From assembly GCA_018701215.1 (NCBI GenBank), contig JABIWH010000059.1:62001-126000 (forward strand): a stretch of 64,000 nucleotides of DNA. Reading direction: 5' to 3'. The position numbers and the translations under genes were made by a program. The notes under the pieces were generated by a model, which worked only from the letters and a program-made list of their open reading frames with translations, was not told the origin of the DNA and searched no databases. The stretch is from Rhodospirillaceae bacterium. Its GTDB lineage: Bacteria; Pseudomonadota; Alphaproteobacteria; GCA-2731375. Below are positions 7,532 through 16,336 of the stretch, piece by piece (within the stretch, counting starts at the first letter, position 1; every line of letters begins with the position of its first letter).

Positions 7532-8413
7532 CTAGCGGCGTTGTTGCGCCAAAAACGCCCGCACCTGGGTCAATGCCTCCCTTTGCGCCGCCGGGTCATT
7601 GCCCCAGGTCGCCCCACGGGTGGGGGAATTCTCCCGATTTTCGATTTGCCCCCGGTAGCGGGCCGCGCCAACCTCCGGCTCATCAAAGAAATGATAGGCA
7701 GCCGCGAAAATTCGCAGACGCAGGGGGTGGGCACTGTTGACATTGGCGTCGCGCAGGGTTCGGCAACGCCGGGCCTTGGTCCAATCGTCGGCCCCCCCGA
7801 TCAGGATCAGCAATGGCCCAATAAAGGGTCCTGACGCGGCCAGGCAGGAGGGGTAAAAGGCAATGCCATGGCGGAATTTTTCGGGATACAGATTGTGCAC
7901 GCCGATCCGGTTCAGGGCGGACAGCACCTTGCTGCCGCCGATGGACCAGCCGATCAGGCCGATTTGGTCCGCTTTTACATCATCCCGCCGGCTAAGGAAC
8001 TGTAACGCCCCCAAGGCGTCGAAGGTTTGATCGACGGATTCCATTTCATCATAGCTGGTGCAATCGGGACGATGCTTGCGCGGACCATAGCTGTCCACCA
8101 CCAAAGTCAGGTAGCCCCAGTCCGCCAGTTGCACGGCCCACTCATCAATCGCGCCGGTAATACCCCGGCAGCTGTGTAGCAGAACCAGGGCCGGAAACGG
8201 CGCGCTGCCCGATGTGGGCCGGTGCAATTGACCATGCAGAGTCAAACCAGGCGTCGCCTTGGCCTCTTCGCCCTGCATTCTGGCCATGCGCTTTTGCAAT
8301 GCCGTCGGCGGGTTGCCGGCGGCATGGAACCGCACGCTCTCCTGTGCCTGCGCCGCGCCCGGGCAAACCATTACCAAAACCACCAATGTCGCCAGCAGCC
8401 GAAGCGCCGTCAT
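7532..8413 (-). CDS. exported dienelactone hydrolase-family alpha/beta hydrolase
   Basis: 293 residues with a signal peptide (MTALRL, hydrophobic core, cleavage near AQAQE). The alpha/beta-hydrolase fold shows in VLLHSCRGI (oxyanion strand), the nucleophile elbow GLIGWSIGG with Ser instead of the Cys of true dienelactone hydrolase, an acid in IGGADDW and a His in AYHFFDEPE. It is therefore an exported serine hydrolase, perhaps an esterase; the substrate is unknown. The start at 8413 is supported by AGGAAA just upstream and by the signal peptide; a start at 8446 would bury the signal sequence. It is divergent from coxG. Confidence 0.82.
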   Translation of the reverse strand: MTALRLLATLVVLVMVCPGAAQAQESVRFHAAGNPPTALQKRMARMQGEEAKATPGLTLHGQLHRPTSGSAPFPALVLLHSCRGITGAIDEWAVQLADWGYLTLVVDSYGPRKHRPDCTSYDEMESVDQTFDALGALQFLSRRDDVKADQIGLIGWSIGGSKVLSALNRIGVHNLYPEKFRHGIAFYPSCLAASGPFIGPLLILIGGADDWTKARRCRTLRDANVNSAHPLRLRIFAAAYHFFDEPEVGAARYRGQIENRENSPTRGATWGNDPAAQREALTQVRAFLAQQRR

Positions 8414-8492
8414 TGTTTCCTGCCTTTCAGCGCTGAAATCCCGCACAATGGTGCTATATTATCGGGATAATTAAAACAGAGGGGGCCAAATC

Positions 8493-9203
8493 GTGGATCT
8501 TACAGGTGAATATCGCATTGCCGCATCGCGGGAGCGGGTCTGGGCGGCGTTGAACGATCCCGAAATTCTGAAGGCCGCCATTCCCGGCTGCAATACCTTG
8601 GACGCGGTGGGGGACGACAGTTTCACGGCCACGGTCACGGCCAAGGTGGGACCGGTGAAAGCGAAATTTCAGGGTCAGGTCACCTTGTCGGATATGGATC
8701 CGCCCAACGGTTATACCATTCAGGGCGAGGGCAAGGGCGGTGCCGCCGGTTTCGCCAAGGGCGGCGCCAAGGTCACCCTGGTGGAAGACGGCGATGGCAC
8801 TTTGTTACAATACGAGGTCAATGCCAATGTGGGCGGCAAGCTGGCTCAAATCGGCTCCCGCCTGATCGACGGCACGGCAAAAAAGCTGGCGGGCGAATTT
8901 TTTACCGCCTTCGCCGAATTGGCGGCGGCTCCGGGAGCCAAGCCAGCGCCGCAAGCCGAACCGGTGCCAGAGGCGGCGATCGGCAGACCGGGGGCGGCGA
9001 CGGATGTACCCCCCGCCGTGGTCGATGCCGCCGCCAGCAGCGGCGATGCGGCGCCCGAAATGCTGCACGTCCACAGCGCAGACATGGCTCCTGGCCCGCC
9101 CGCACCTGAACCGGAGGCAGGCGGCGGTCTGCCCAGATGGGTATGGCTGGGAGGTCTGGTCGTCATCATGGCCATTATTATTGGTCTTTTGGGTGGCGAC
9201 TAA
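8493..9203 (+). CDS. coxG: carbon monoxide dehydrogenase subunit G-like (CoxG) membrane anchor
   Basis: 236 residues. Residues 1 to about 145 are the SRPBCC/CoxG domain: GEYRIAASRERVWAALNDP, IPGCNTLD, GPVKAKFQGQV and a GGKLAQIGSRLIDGTAKK helix. A Pro/Ala/Glu-rich linker follows, then one C-terminal membrane helix (about residues 215-233, WVWLGGLVVIMAIIIGLL). CoxG is known to attach CO dehydrogenase-type enzymes to the cytoplasmic membrane. The start codon is GTG, with GAGGGGG 7 bases upstream. It leads the cox-type cluster but is separated from coxS by 181 bases, so a second promoter for the structural genes is possible. Confidence 0.85.
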   Translation: MDLTGEYRIAASRERVWAALNDPEILKAAIPGCNTLDAVGDDSFTATVTAKVGPVKAKFQGQVTLSDMDPPNGYTIQGEGKGGAAGFAKGGAKVTLVEDGDGTLLQYEVNANVGGKLAQIGSRLIDGTAKKLAGEFFTAFAELAAAPGAKPAPQAEPVPEAAIGRPGAATDVPPAVVDAAASSGDAAPEMLHVHSADMAPGPPAPEPEAGGGLPRWVWLGGLVVIMAIIIGLLGGD

Positions 9204-9224
9204 TACCAGGGCGCCGCTTGGTAT
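9203..9224. repeat. inverted repeat at the coxG stop
   Basis: ATACCA (9203-9208) and TGGTAT (9219-9224) flank a GGCGCC palindrome, giving a small hairpin that begins inside the coxG stop codon. No T-run follows, so it is not a standard terminator. It could stabilise RNA, weakly terminate, or be an operator for the coxSLM promoter. Confidence 0.4.
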
Positions 9225-9384
9225 AATGTCACAATATTGCGACTTTTGCGTCTTCCGCCGCATTCCGGGCTTGACCTAGGCGCGCAGAGGCGAAACACTT
9301 CATGCACTGGGGGAAGGTTGGCCGTGCGCGGCCGGATTCTTTACCCTGAAATATAGTCGGCAACGAACGACAGGGAGATTCTGT

Positions 9385-9852
9385 ATGCCAACGGTATCAA
9401 TGACCGTGAACGGTCAGGCTGTGAGTGGCGAGGTTGAAGACCGCACGCTGCTGGTGGAATTTATTCGGGAAAATCTAAATCTGACGGGAACCCATGTGGG
9501 CTGTGATACCAGCCAGTGCGGTGCCTGCGTGGTTCATGTGAATGGGGATTCCATGAAATCTTGCACCATGCTGGCGATGCAGGCCAATGGGGCCGAGGTC
9601 ACGACGATTGAAGGTCTGGCTCAGGGCGGCGAAATGCATCCCATGCAACAGGCTTTCCATGATAATCATGGCCTGCAATGCGGCTTTTGCACCCCGGGGA
9701 TGCTAATGAGTGCCATTGATCTGGTGGCGAAAAATCCCGATCCGGACGAGACAACGATCCGCGAGCAGTTGGAAGGCAATATCTGCCGTTGCACGGGCTA
9801 TCATAATATCGTCAAGGCGGTGCAACAGGCCGCCAAGACCATGGGGGGATGA
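9385..9852 (+). CDS. coxS: molybdenum hydroxylase small subunit, two [2Fe-2S] clusters
   Basis: 155 residues, the usual size for the iron-sulfur subunit of xanthine dehydrogenase/CO dehydrogenase-family enzymes. The N-terminal plant-ferredoxin-type domain carries CDTSQCGAC plus a later SC for the distal cluster. The C-terminal four-helix domain carries QCGFC and CRCTG for the proximal cluster next to the molybdenum site. It passes electrons from the Mo site in CoxL to FAD in CoxM. The start ATG has CAGGGAG upstream. The coxL ATG follows after one base, so the two are translationally coupled. Gene order S-L-M is the arrangement known for form II enzymes. Confidence 0.93.
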   Translation: MPTVSMTVNGQAVSGEVEDRTLLVEFIRENLNLTGTHVGCDTSQCGACVVHVNGDSMKSCTMLAMQANGAEVTTIEGLAQGGEMHPMQQAFHDNHGLQCGFCTPGMLMSAIDLVAKNPDPDETTIREQLEGNICRCTGYHNIVKAVQQAAKTMGG

Positions 9853-9853
9853 C

Positions 9854-12208
9854 ATGGCTGAAAATGGCATTGGCGCTAGCCTAAAGCGCAAGGAAGACAA
9901 CCGGTTTCTGACCGGCAAGGGGAATTATACCAGCGACATCAATAGGCCGGGACAGACCCATGCCTATATCGTGCGCTCGCCCCATGCCCACGCGACGATC
10001 AATTCCGTCGATATCTCGGCGGCAAAATCGGCACCCGGCGTGGTCGCCGTGTTCGTCGGCCAGGATCTGCTGGATGACGCCGTTGGCGGTTTGGTTTGCG
10101 GCGCCTCGGTGACGGGCAAGGGCGGCGAGGTCAACAAGGCCCCGCCGCGCAACGTTCTGACCATGGACAAGGCGCGTTTCGTCGGCGATCCCATCGCCGT
10201 CGTGATTGCGGAGACTTTGGCCCAGGCCAAGGATGGCGCCGAATTGGTGGCAATCGATTACAGCGAATTGCCCTCGACGGTATCGACCGCGACTTCGGAC
10301 GCCGACGGCGCCCCGCAGCTGCACGAAGAATGCCCCAACAACGTGGCCCTTGATTGGGAATTGGGCGACCAGGCCGCCGTCGATGCGGCCTTTGCAGCCG
10401 CGCACAAGACGGCGGAAGTTGAACTGGTCAACAACCGCATGGTCACCAACGCCATGGAGCCGCGCGCGGCTGTTGGCGAATACAATTCAGGGACTGACGA
10501 GACGACCCTGTATGTGACCTCGCAAAATCCGCACGTCCATCGTTTGGTCATGTCCGCATTCATGAATATCGCGCCGGAGCATAAGTTCCGGGTGGTCGCG
10601 CCTGATGTGGGCGGCGGTTTCGGTTCGAAGATCTTCACCTATAATGAAGAGGCGATCTGTGCCTGGGCCGCCAAGCGGGTCAATCGTCCGGTCAAGTGGA
10701 CCTCTGATCGTTCGGAAGGTTTCATGTCCGATGCCCATGGCCGCGATCACGTGACCAAGGCGGAAATGGCCATGGACGCGGATGGCAAGTTCACCGGCAT
10801 GCGGGTGTCATCCAAGGGTAACATGGGTGCCTACCTGCAGCTTTTCTCGGTCTCGATCCCGACGCTGTTCCATGGCTTTTTGCTGGCGGGGCAATACACC
10901 ACCCCGGCGATTTACCTGGAAATGCGCTGTGTCATGACCAACACCGCGCCGGTCGATGCCGCGCGTGGTGCGGGCCGGCCCGAGGCGACATATCTGCTGG
11001 AACGCCTGGTGGATGTCTCGGCGGCTGAAATGGGGCTGGACCCGGCGGAAATTCGTCGGCGCAACTTCATCAACGCCGACCAGATGCCGTATCAGACGCC
11101 GGTCGTGCAATGCTACGATTCCGGTGACTATCACGCATCCCTGGACAAGGCCCTGGCCAACGCCGACTACGACAGTTTTGCTGCCCGGCAGACCGAGGCC
11201 AAGGGCCGGGGCAAGCTGCGCGGTATTGGGCTGTCGTCCTACATCGAGGCTTGCGGCGTCGCGCCTTCGGCCGCCGTGGGTTCGTTGGGAGTTGGCGTCG
11301 GCCTGTGGGAATCCGCCCAGGTGCGCTTTAATCCGACGGGTGGCGTCACGGTCTTCACGGGCACGCACTCGCACGGCCAGGGTCACGAGACGGCCTTTGC
11401 CCAGCTGGTCACTGAACGCCTTGGCGTCCCGGTGGAACAGGTTGAGGTCGTGCACGGCGATACCGACAAGGGGCAATTCGGCATGGGCACTTATGGCTCG
11501 CGTTCGCTGCCCGTGGGTGGCGTCGCCATCGCCAATGCCTGCGACAAGATCATTGCCAAGGGTAAAAAGATCGCGGCCCATACGCTGGAAGCATCCGAGG
11601 ACGATATCGAATTCGGCGATGGCAACTTCACCGTTGCCGGTACCGACAAGACGATGAATATCGCCGAGGTCGCCTTCACCGCCTATGTGCCCCACAACTA
11701 CCCCGAAGGGGTGGAGCCTGGCTTGGACGAGATCGCTTTCTTTGATCCCTTGAACTTCTCCTTCCCTGCTGGCGCCCATGTCTGCGAGGTGGAGATTGAT
11801 CCCGATACCGGAACTTTGGAAATCGTCAAATACACGGCGGTGGATGATTTCGGTGTGCTGGTCAACCCGATGATCGTGGAAGGTCAGGTACATGGCGGTC
11901 TGGCCCATGGCATCGGCCAGGCCTTGCTGGAAGGCTGCGTCTATGATGATGACACGGGCCAGCTGGTGACCGGTTCGTTCCAGGATTACTGCATGCCGCG
12001 GGCGGATAATCTGCCATCGTTCGACGTGGACTATGCTCCGACCGTGCCTTTGCACAATCCCTTGGGTGTCAAGGGTTGCGGCGAGGCGGGGGCCATCGCG
12101 GCGCCACCGGCGGTGATCAATGCCATCGTCAATGCCCTGGGTATCAAACATCTGGATATGCCGGCCACACCTGAAAAGGTCTGGCGTGCCGCGCAGGCGG
12201 CAGGCTAA
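9854..12208 (+). CDS. coxL: molybdopterin-binding large subunit, form II CoxL-like
   Basis: 784 residues; catalytic subunit of a xanthine dehydrogenase-family hydroxylase binding Mo and the dinucleotide cofactor. Seen: GIGASLKRKEDNRFLTGKGNYTSDI at the N-terminus (read in parts), DVGGGFGSKIF near residue 250, TGTHSHGQGHET near 505, and KGCGEAG with the catalytic Glu near 740. The active-site loop is AARGAGR at residues 369-375. Form I CO dehydrogenases have AYxCSFR and form II usually AYRGAGR, so this is form II-like with Ala in place of Tyr and no Cys. CO oxidation is therefore unlikely as the main reaction. The substrate is unknown. Confidence 0.9.
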   Translation: MAENGIGASLKRKEDNRFLTGKGNYTSDINRPGQTHAYIVRSPHAHATINSVDISAAKSAPGVVAVFVGQDLLDDAVGGLVCGASVTGKGGEVNKAPPRNVLTMDKARFVGDPIAVVIAETLAQAKDGAELVAIDYSELPSTVSTATSDADGAPQLHEECPNNVALDWELGDQAAVDAAFAAAHKTAEVELVNNRMVTNAMEPRAAVGEYNSGTDETTLYVTSQNPHVHRLVMSAFMNIAPEHKFRVVAPDVGGGFGSKIFTYNEEAICAWAAKRVNRPVKWTSDRSEGFMSDAHGRDHVTKAEMAMDADGKFTGMRVSSKGNMGAYLQLFSVSIPTLFHGFLLAGQYTTPAIYLEMRCVMTNTAPVDAARGAGRPEATYLLERLVDVSAAEMGLDPAEIRRRNFINADQMPYQTPVVQCYDSGDYHASLDKALANADYDSFAARQTEAKGRGKLRGIGLSSYIEACGVAPSAAVGSLGVGVGLWESAQVRFNPTGGVTVFTGTHSHGQGHETAFAQLVTERLGVPVEQVEVVHGDTDKGQFGMGTYGSRSLPVGGVAIANACDKIIAKGKKIAAHTLEASEDDIEFGDGNFTVAGTDKTMNIAEVAFTAYVPHNYPEGVEPGLDEIAFFDPLNFSFPAGAHVCEVEIDPDTGTLEIVKYTAVDDFGVLVNPMIVEGQVHGGLAHGIGQALLEGCVYDDDTGQLVTGSFQDYCMPRADNLPSFDVDYAPTVPLHNPLGVKGCGEAGAIAAPPAVINAIVNALGIKHLDMPATPEKVWRAAQAAG

Positions 12209-12226
12209 GCCAGGGAGGATAGATAA

Positions 12227-13012
12227 ATGTATAACTTCAATTTCCAATCCGCCTCCAGCCTCGATGACGCCGCTGCCAAGCTGGCCGCGGCCGAGGATGG
12301 TACGGTCATCGCCGGTGGCCAGACTTTGCTGCCGGTACTGAAACAACGCCTGGCAAACCCGTCCGACGTGGTCGATCTTTCGGGCATTGCCGATCTGAAA
12401 GGCATCAAGGCTGGCGCCGACAGCGTTACCATCGGCGCCATGGTCACCCATGCCGAGGTCGCCGGATCATCCGATGTTCCCGCCGCTCTGCGCGCGGTAG
12501 CTGAAGGTATCGGTGATCCGCAGGTGCGTAACCGGGGCACTCTGGGTGGTTCCGTGGCCAATAATGATCCGGCGGCGGATTATCCCGCGGCCCTGTTGGG
12601 CCTGGGCGCCACCATCACCACCAATCAGCGCGATATCGCAGCCGATGATTTCTTCACCGGGCTATTCGAAACCGCGTTGAACGATGGTGAGATCATCAAA
12701 AGCGTGACCTTCCCGAACGCCACCAAAGCGGCCTATGCCAAGTTCCCCAACCCGGCGTCCCGTTACGCCATGGTTGGTGTTTTCGTGGCCCAGGCCGCCG
12801 ACGGCGTGCGCGTTGCCGTAACCGGCGCCACGGAATGCGCCCACCGCGGGCCCAAACTGGAAGCCGCCTTGTCCGGCAACTGGTCGGCGGATGCCTTGGA
12901 CGGGATTAGCATTCCGCCCGAGCATCTGAACAGCGACATCCATGCCAGCGCGGAATACCGTGCCCATCTGGTGGTCGTCATGGCCAAACGGGCTGTGGCC
13001 GCCGCCGGTTGA
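12227..13012 (+). CDS. coxM: molybdenum hydroxylase FAD-binding medium subunit
   Basis: 261 residues, slightly shorter than the typical 280-290. FAD_binding_5 domain with AGGQTLLP (residues about 31-38) and TLGGSVANNDPAADYPAALL, the two FAD-contacting loops of the CoxM family; the C-terminal CO_deh_flav_C domain shows VAVTGATECAHRG. It receives electrons from the CoxS clusters and passes them to a quinone or another acceptor. The ATG follows CAGGGAGGATAG, a strong ribosome site, 18 bases after coxL. A terminator lies 23 bases after the stop, so expression of the following maturation genes is probably reduced or independently driven. Confidence 0.93.
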   Translation: MYNFNFQSASSLDDAAAKLAAAEDGTVIAGGQTLLPVLKQRLANPSDVVDLSGIADLKGIKAGADSVTIGAMVTHAEVAGSSDVPAALRAVAEGIGDPQVRNRGTLGGSVANNDPAADYPAALLGLGATITTNQRDIAADDFFTGLFETALNDGEIIKSVTFPNATKAAYAKFPNPASRYAMVGVFVAQAADGVRVAVTGATECAHRGPKLEAALSGNWSADALDGISIPPEHLNSDIHASAEYRAHLVVVMAKRAVAAAG

Positions 13013-13035
13013 TCAAACCAGCAGACATTTGATTT

Positions 13036-13070
13036 GGCGGGGGGGCGATTGTCCCTCCGCCTTTTCTTTT
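13036..13070 (+). terminator. rho-independent terminator after coxM
   Basis: A nine-pair G-rich stem (13036-13044 with 13053-13061, one G-T pair), an 8-base loop and TTTTCTTTT immediately after. It separates the structural coxSLM genes from the maturation genes and probably sets their different expression levels. Confidence 0.8.
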
Positions 13071-13102
13071 ATTTCTTCCTCAACTGACCTAGTTTGATCC
13101 TC

Positions 13103-14026
13103 ATGAGCACAGCCATACCAAAAGACATCGACGCCACCCTGGATCTGTTGACCCGGGGCAATTACATCGCCGACCGCAGCCTGGCGACGACGCTGTTCCT
13201 GGCCCTGAAGATGGGCCGGCCCCTGTTCCTGGAAGGGGAGGCCGGTGTTGGCAAGACGGAAATCGCCAAGGTGCTGTCGGAAACCTTGTCCCGGCCCCTG
13301 GTGCGTCTGCAATGCTACGAGGGCTTGGATGTCGCCTCCGCCGTCTATGAATGGAACTATGCCCGCCAGATGATCGAGATCCGACTGGCGGAAGCCAGCG
13401 GCGATATTGACCGCGAACGCCTGGGTCAGGATATCTTCCGCAACGAATTCCTGATCAAACGGCCTTTGCTGCAGGCCTTGGAAGTGGCCGCGGATGGCGC
13501 CGCACCAGTGCTGTTGATCGACGAACTGGACCGCACGGACGAGGCGTTCGAGGCTTATTTGCTGGAAGTTCTATCGGATTTCCAGATCACCATTCCCGAA
13601 ATCGGTACCATCAAGGCCAGCCAGCCACCCATCGTCATCGTCACCTCGAACCGGACGCGGGAGATCCACGACGCCCTCAAGCGCCGCTGTCTCTACTATT
13701 GGGTGGATTACCCGGACGCCGAGCGCGAGCTGGCGATCCTGCGCACCAAGGTGCCCGGCTGTGAAGAAACCCTCAGCCGCCAGGTGGTGGCCTTTATCCA
13801 GCGTCTGCGGGAGCATGATCTGTTCAAGCTGCCGGGCATTGCCGAGACCATCGATTGGGCCACGGCCCTAACTGAATTGAACAAGATCGTGTTGGAGCCC
13901 GAGACCGTGGACAACACCCTGGGCGCCATATTGAAGTATCAGGACGATATCCAGAAAATTCAGGGCAGCGAGGCGGCCAAAATTCTCGAGGAAGTGAAGC
14001 ACGACATGGCGGTGAGCGGTTCCTAG
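13103..14026 (+). CDS. coxD: MoxR-family AAA+ ATPase, CoxD-like
   Basis: 307 residues. Walker A GEAGVGKT at residues 45-52, Walker B VLLIDELDRTD, sensor region IVTSNRTREIHDALKRRCLYYW. CoxD of Oligotropha is an AAA+ protein needed to build the metal site of CO dehydrogenase; MoxR ATPases work with a VWA-domain partner, here encoded directly downstream. The ATG at 13103 is chosen over a TTG three codons upstream. It lies 33 bases after the coxM terminator, 10 bases before coxE. Its presence beside a form II CoxL argues that the maturation role is not restricted to the Mo-Cu site of true CO dehydrogenase (inference). Confidence 0.9.
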   Translation: MSTAIPKDIDATLDLLTRGNYIADRSLATTLFLALKMGRPLFLEGEAGVGKTEIAKVLSETLSRPLVRLQCYEGLDVASAVYEWNYARQMIEIRLAEASGDIDRERLGQDIFRNEFLIKRPLLQALEVAADGAAPVLLIDELDRTDEAFEAYLLEVLSDFQITIPEIGTIKASQPPIVIVTSNRTREIHDALKRRCLYYWVDYPDAERELAILRTKVPGCEETLSRQVVAFIQRLREHDLFKLPGIAETIDWATALTELNKIVLEPETVDNTLGAILKYQDDIQKIQGSEAAKILEEVKHDMAVSGS

Positions 14027-14036
14027 GGCGCGCACC

Positions 14037-15269
14037 ATGAATAACCCGGCAGACAACGCGCCCAGCCATGACGACAGCAACCGTCTGGCCGAAAACATCA
14101 TGCATTTCGCCCGCGTCCTGCGCGCCGCCGGCCTGCCGGTGGGCCCGGGCAAGGTTTTGGATGGCGTGCGTGCGGTCATCGCCGCCGGTGTTGGCAGCCG
14201 CGAGGATTTCTACTGGACCCTGTTCGCGGTCTTCGTCAACCGCCAGGACCATCGCGAGATATTCGATCAGGCCTTTCATATCTTCTGGCGCAATCCCCGC
14301 ATCCTGGAACGCATGCTGCATATGCTGATGCCCCAGGTCGAGGTGGAGATGGACCCGAGCCAGAACGATGCCGTCTCGCGCCGGGTCGCCGAGGCCCTGG
14401 CCAAGGGGGAGGGGGCCGAAGTCCCACAGGCGGAGGCGGAAGAGGAAATCGAATTCGACGCCGCCCTGACCTATTCCGCCCGTGAGGTGTTGCAGGGCAT
14501 GGATTTCGAATCCATGAGCGCCGACGAAGTTACCCAGGCCAAGGCCATTATCGCGCGCATGCGCCTACCCATCATGGCGGTGCCCACACGGCGCCTGTCG
14601 CCGGACCCACACGGCCGCCGGGTCGACATGCGGGCCAGCCTGCGTGCCGCCCTGCGTAGCAGCGGCGGCGTGCCCTTGCGGCATCGTTCACCGAAACAGC
14701 GCCACCCGCCCCTGGTGGTGCTATGCGATATTTCCGGCTCCATGAGCCGCTACAGCCGTATGTTCCTGCATTTCATGCACGCCATTACAAATGACCGGGA
14801 TCGGGTGCATACCTTCGTTTTCGGCACCCGGCTGACCAATATCACCCGGCACCTGCGCCACCGGGATGTGGATATTGCCTTGGAAAAGGTCGCCGAGGAC
14901 GTGGAGGATTGGTCCGGCGGTACGCGGATCGGCCATTGCCTGCATGATTTCAACACCGATTGGTCGCGCCGGGTATTGGGCCAGGGCGCGGTGGTTTTGA
15001 TGATCTCGGACGGTCTGGACCGGGACGCGGGCGAAGGCATCGGCGGCGAAGTCGAACGCCTGCATAAGTCGTGTCGGCGATTGATCTGGCTCAATCCCCT
15101 CTTGCGCTATGCGGGTTTTGAGCCCAAATCGAAAGGTATTCGCGCCTTATTGCCCCATGTGGATGATTTTCGCACGGTCCACAATCTCGCCAGTCTGGGT
15201 GATTTGGCGGCAGCTTTGAGCCGGCCCGAGCCGGGGCGGCGTACGAGATATTTGACGGAGGCAGCTTGA
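14037..15269 (+). CDS. coxE: VWA domain protein, CoxE-like
   Basis: 410 residues. C-terminal von Willebrand factor A domain with the metal-ion-dependent adhesion motif DISGS at residues 231-235, then a conserved SGGTRIGHCLHDFN and a late MISDGLDRD strand. The N-terminal half is helical and includes an acidic patch (about residues 125-140). CoxE-type proteins act with the MoxR ATPase CoxD, apparently as the adaptor that presents the enzyme to the ATPase. The stop overlaps the start of the next gene (TGATG), indicating translational coupling. Confidence 0.9.
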   Translation: MNNPADNAPSHDDSNRLAENIMHFARVLRAAGLPVGPGKVLDGVRAVIAAGVGSREDFYWTLFAVFVNRQDHREIFDQAFHIFWRNPRILERMLHMLMPQVEVEMDPSQNDAVSRRVAEALAKGEGAEVPQAEAEEEIEFDAALTYSAREVLQGMDFESMSADEVTQAKAIIARMRLPIMAVPTRRLSPDPHGRRVDMRASLRAALRSSGGVPLRHRSPKQRHPPLVVLCDISGSMSRYSRMFLHFMHAITNDRDRVHTFVFGTRLTNITRHLRHRDVDIALEKVAEDVEDWSGGTRIGHCLHDFNTDWSRRVLGQGAVVLMISDGLDRDAGEGIGGEVERLHKSCRRLIWLNPLLRYAGFEPKSKGIRALLPHVDDFRTVHNLASLGDLAAALSRPEPGRRTRYLTEAA

Positions 15270-15619
15270 TGGCGGCAGCAATGACACTGGAAACGGATGT
15301 CGTGGAGCACGAAAAGGTACTGGAAAAGGCGGCGGAATGGAAAGCCGCCGGCAAGGGTGTGGCCCTGGCCACGGTGGTCGCGACCTGGGGCTCGTCGCCC
15401 AGACCGGTTGGCAGCCAACTGGTGGTGGAGGAGGGCGGTGATTTCGTCGGCTCGGTCTCGGGCGGCTGTATCGAGGGCGCCGTGGTTACGGAAGCGCGCC
15501 AGACCATACAGGACGGCCAGACCCGCTTGATCGATTATGGCATCTCGGACGAAACTGCCTGGCAGGTCGGCCTGGCCTGCGGCGGCAAATGCGAAGTATT
15601 TATCGAGCCGGTGGACTAG
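15269..15619 (+). CDS. XdhC/CoxI-family protein, N-terminal module encoded alone
   Basis: 116 residues covering only the XdhC_CoxI N-terminal domain: ATVVATWGSSPRPVGS and GSVSGGCIEGAVV are the family signature, ending CGGKCEVFIEPV. XdhC proteins bind molybdenum cofactor, protect it and hand it, after sulfuration, to xanthine dehydrogenase-type enzymes. In most XdhC proteins this module is joined to a Rossmann module; here the latter is the next gene, 6 bases downstream. The ATG at 15269 overlaps the coxE stop; a TTG just before it is the other possible start. Confidence 0.87.
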   Translation: MAAAMTLETDVVEHEKVLEKAAEWKAAGKGVALATVVATWGSSPRPVGSQLVVEEGGDFVGSVSGGCIEGAVVTEARQTIQDGQTRLIDYGISDETAWQVGLACGGKCEVFIEPVD

Positions 15620-15625
15620 AACGAT

Positions 15626-16336
15626 ATGAAAACGGATCTTTTGAAACAGTTACTCGCCGACCGCGAGGCAAAGCGCCAGGTCGTGCTGGCCACGGATCTG
15701 GCATCGGGCGAGGGGCAGTTGCTCTATCCGGCCGAGGCTGCTGCCGGTGATGAATTGCTGGCTGCCGCGCACCGGGTCATGCAGGCGGATAAAAGCGGCA
15801 TCGTCGAATTGGCGGCTGGCCGCAAGGTCTTTCTGCATGTCTACAACCCGTCTCTGCGCATGCTGATCGTGGGTGCAGTGCATATTGCCCAACCGCTGTC
15901 GCAAATGGCCACCCTGGCCGGCTATGACGTAGCCATCGTTGACCCGCGCCGCGAATTCGCCTCCCCCGACCGGTTCCCAGGTGTCACCCTGATCGATGCC
16001 TGGCCCGATGACGGCGTGGAACAGTTCGCGCCTGATCGCCGTACGGCGGTCGTTACCCTGACCCATGATCCCAAGTTGGATGATCCCGCCCTGATCAAGG
16101 TGTTACGCTCGGACGTGTTCTATATCGGCTGCCTCGGCTCCAACCGTACCCATGGCAAGCGCCTGGAACGCTTGGCCGCTGAGGGCTTTGGCGAGGCTGA
16201 TTTCGCCCGCATCCATGGCCCGGTTGGCCTGGATATCGGCGCCAAGTCACCGGCGGAAATCGCGGTTTCGATCATTGGCGAGGTGACGGAAGCCTTGCGC
16301 CGGCCCGCCCCCGCGAACGCGGCGGCGGCGCAATGA
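15626..16336 (+). CDS. XdhC family protein, Rossmann (C-terminal) module
   Basis: 236 residues. After a short N-terminal XdhC-like stretch (VVLATDLASGEGQLL) comes the XdhC Rossmann domain: MLIVGAVHIAQPLSQMATLAGYDV split as strand, glycine loop and helix, then VDPRREFA, VVTLTHDPKLDDPAL and YIGCLGSNRTHGKRLERL with the conserved HGPVGLDIGAKSPAEIAVSI. It probably completes the molybdenum cofactor chaperone formed with the preceding 116-residue protein. The family's usual VGAGH is changed to VGAVH, a substitution in the cofactor-binding loop. Its last four bases overlap the start of the next gene (ATGA). Confidence 0.88.
   Translation: MKTDLLKQLLADREAKRQVVLATDLASGEGQLLYPAEAAAGDELLAAAHRVMQADKSGIVELAAGRKVFLHVYNPSLRMLIVGAVHIAQPLSQMATLAGYDVAIVDPRREFASPDRFPGVTLIDAWPDDGVEQFAPDRRTAVVTLTHDPKLDDPALIKVLRSDVFYIGCLGSNRTHGKRLERLAAEGFGEADFARIHGPVGLDIGAKSPAEIAVSIIGEVTEALRRPAPANAAAAQ

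Noticed and set aside
9203..9224. Hairpin at the coxG stop as a full terminator.
   Set aside because: Only six to seven pairs and no T-run; kept as an inverted repeat only.
10808..12451. Minus-strand open frame of 547 codons across coxL and the coxM start.
   Set aside because: Long antisense frames are common in GC-rich codon-biased genes. It resembles nothing and covers conserved CoxL motifs.
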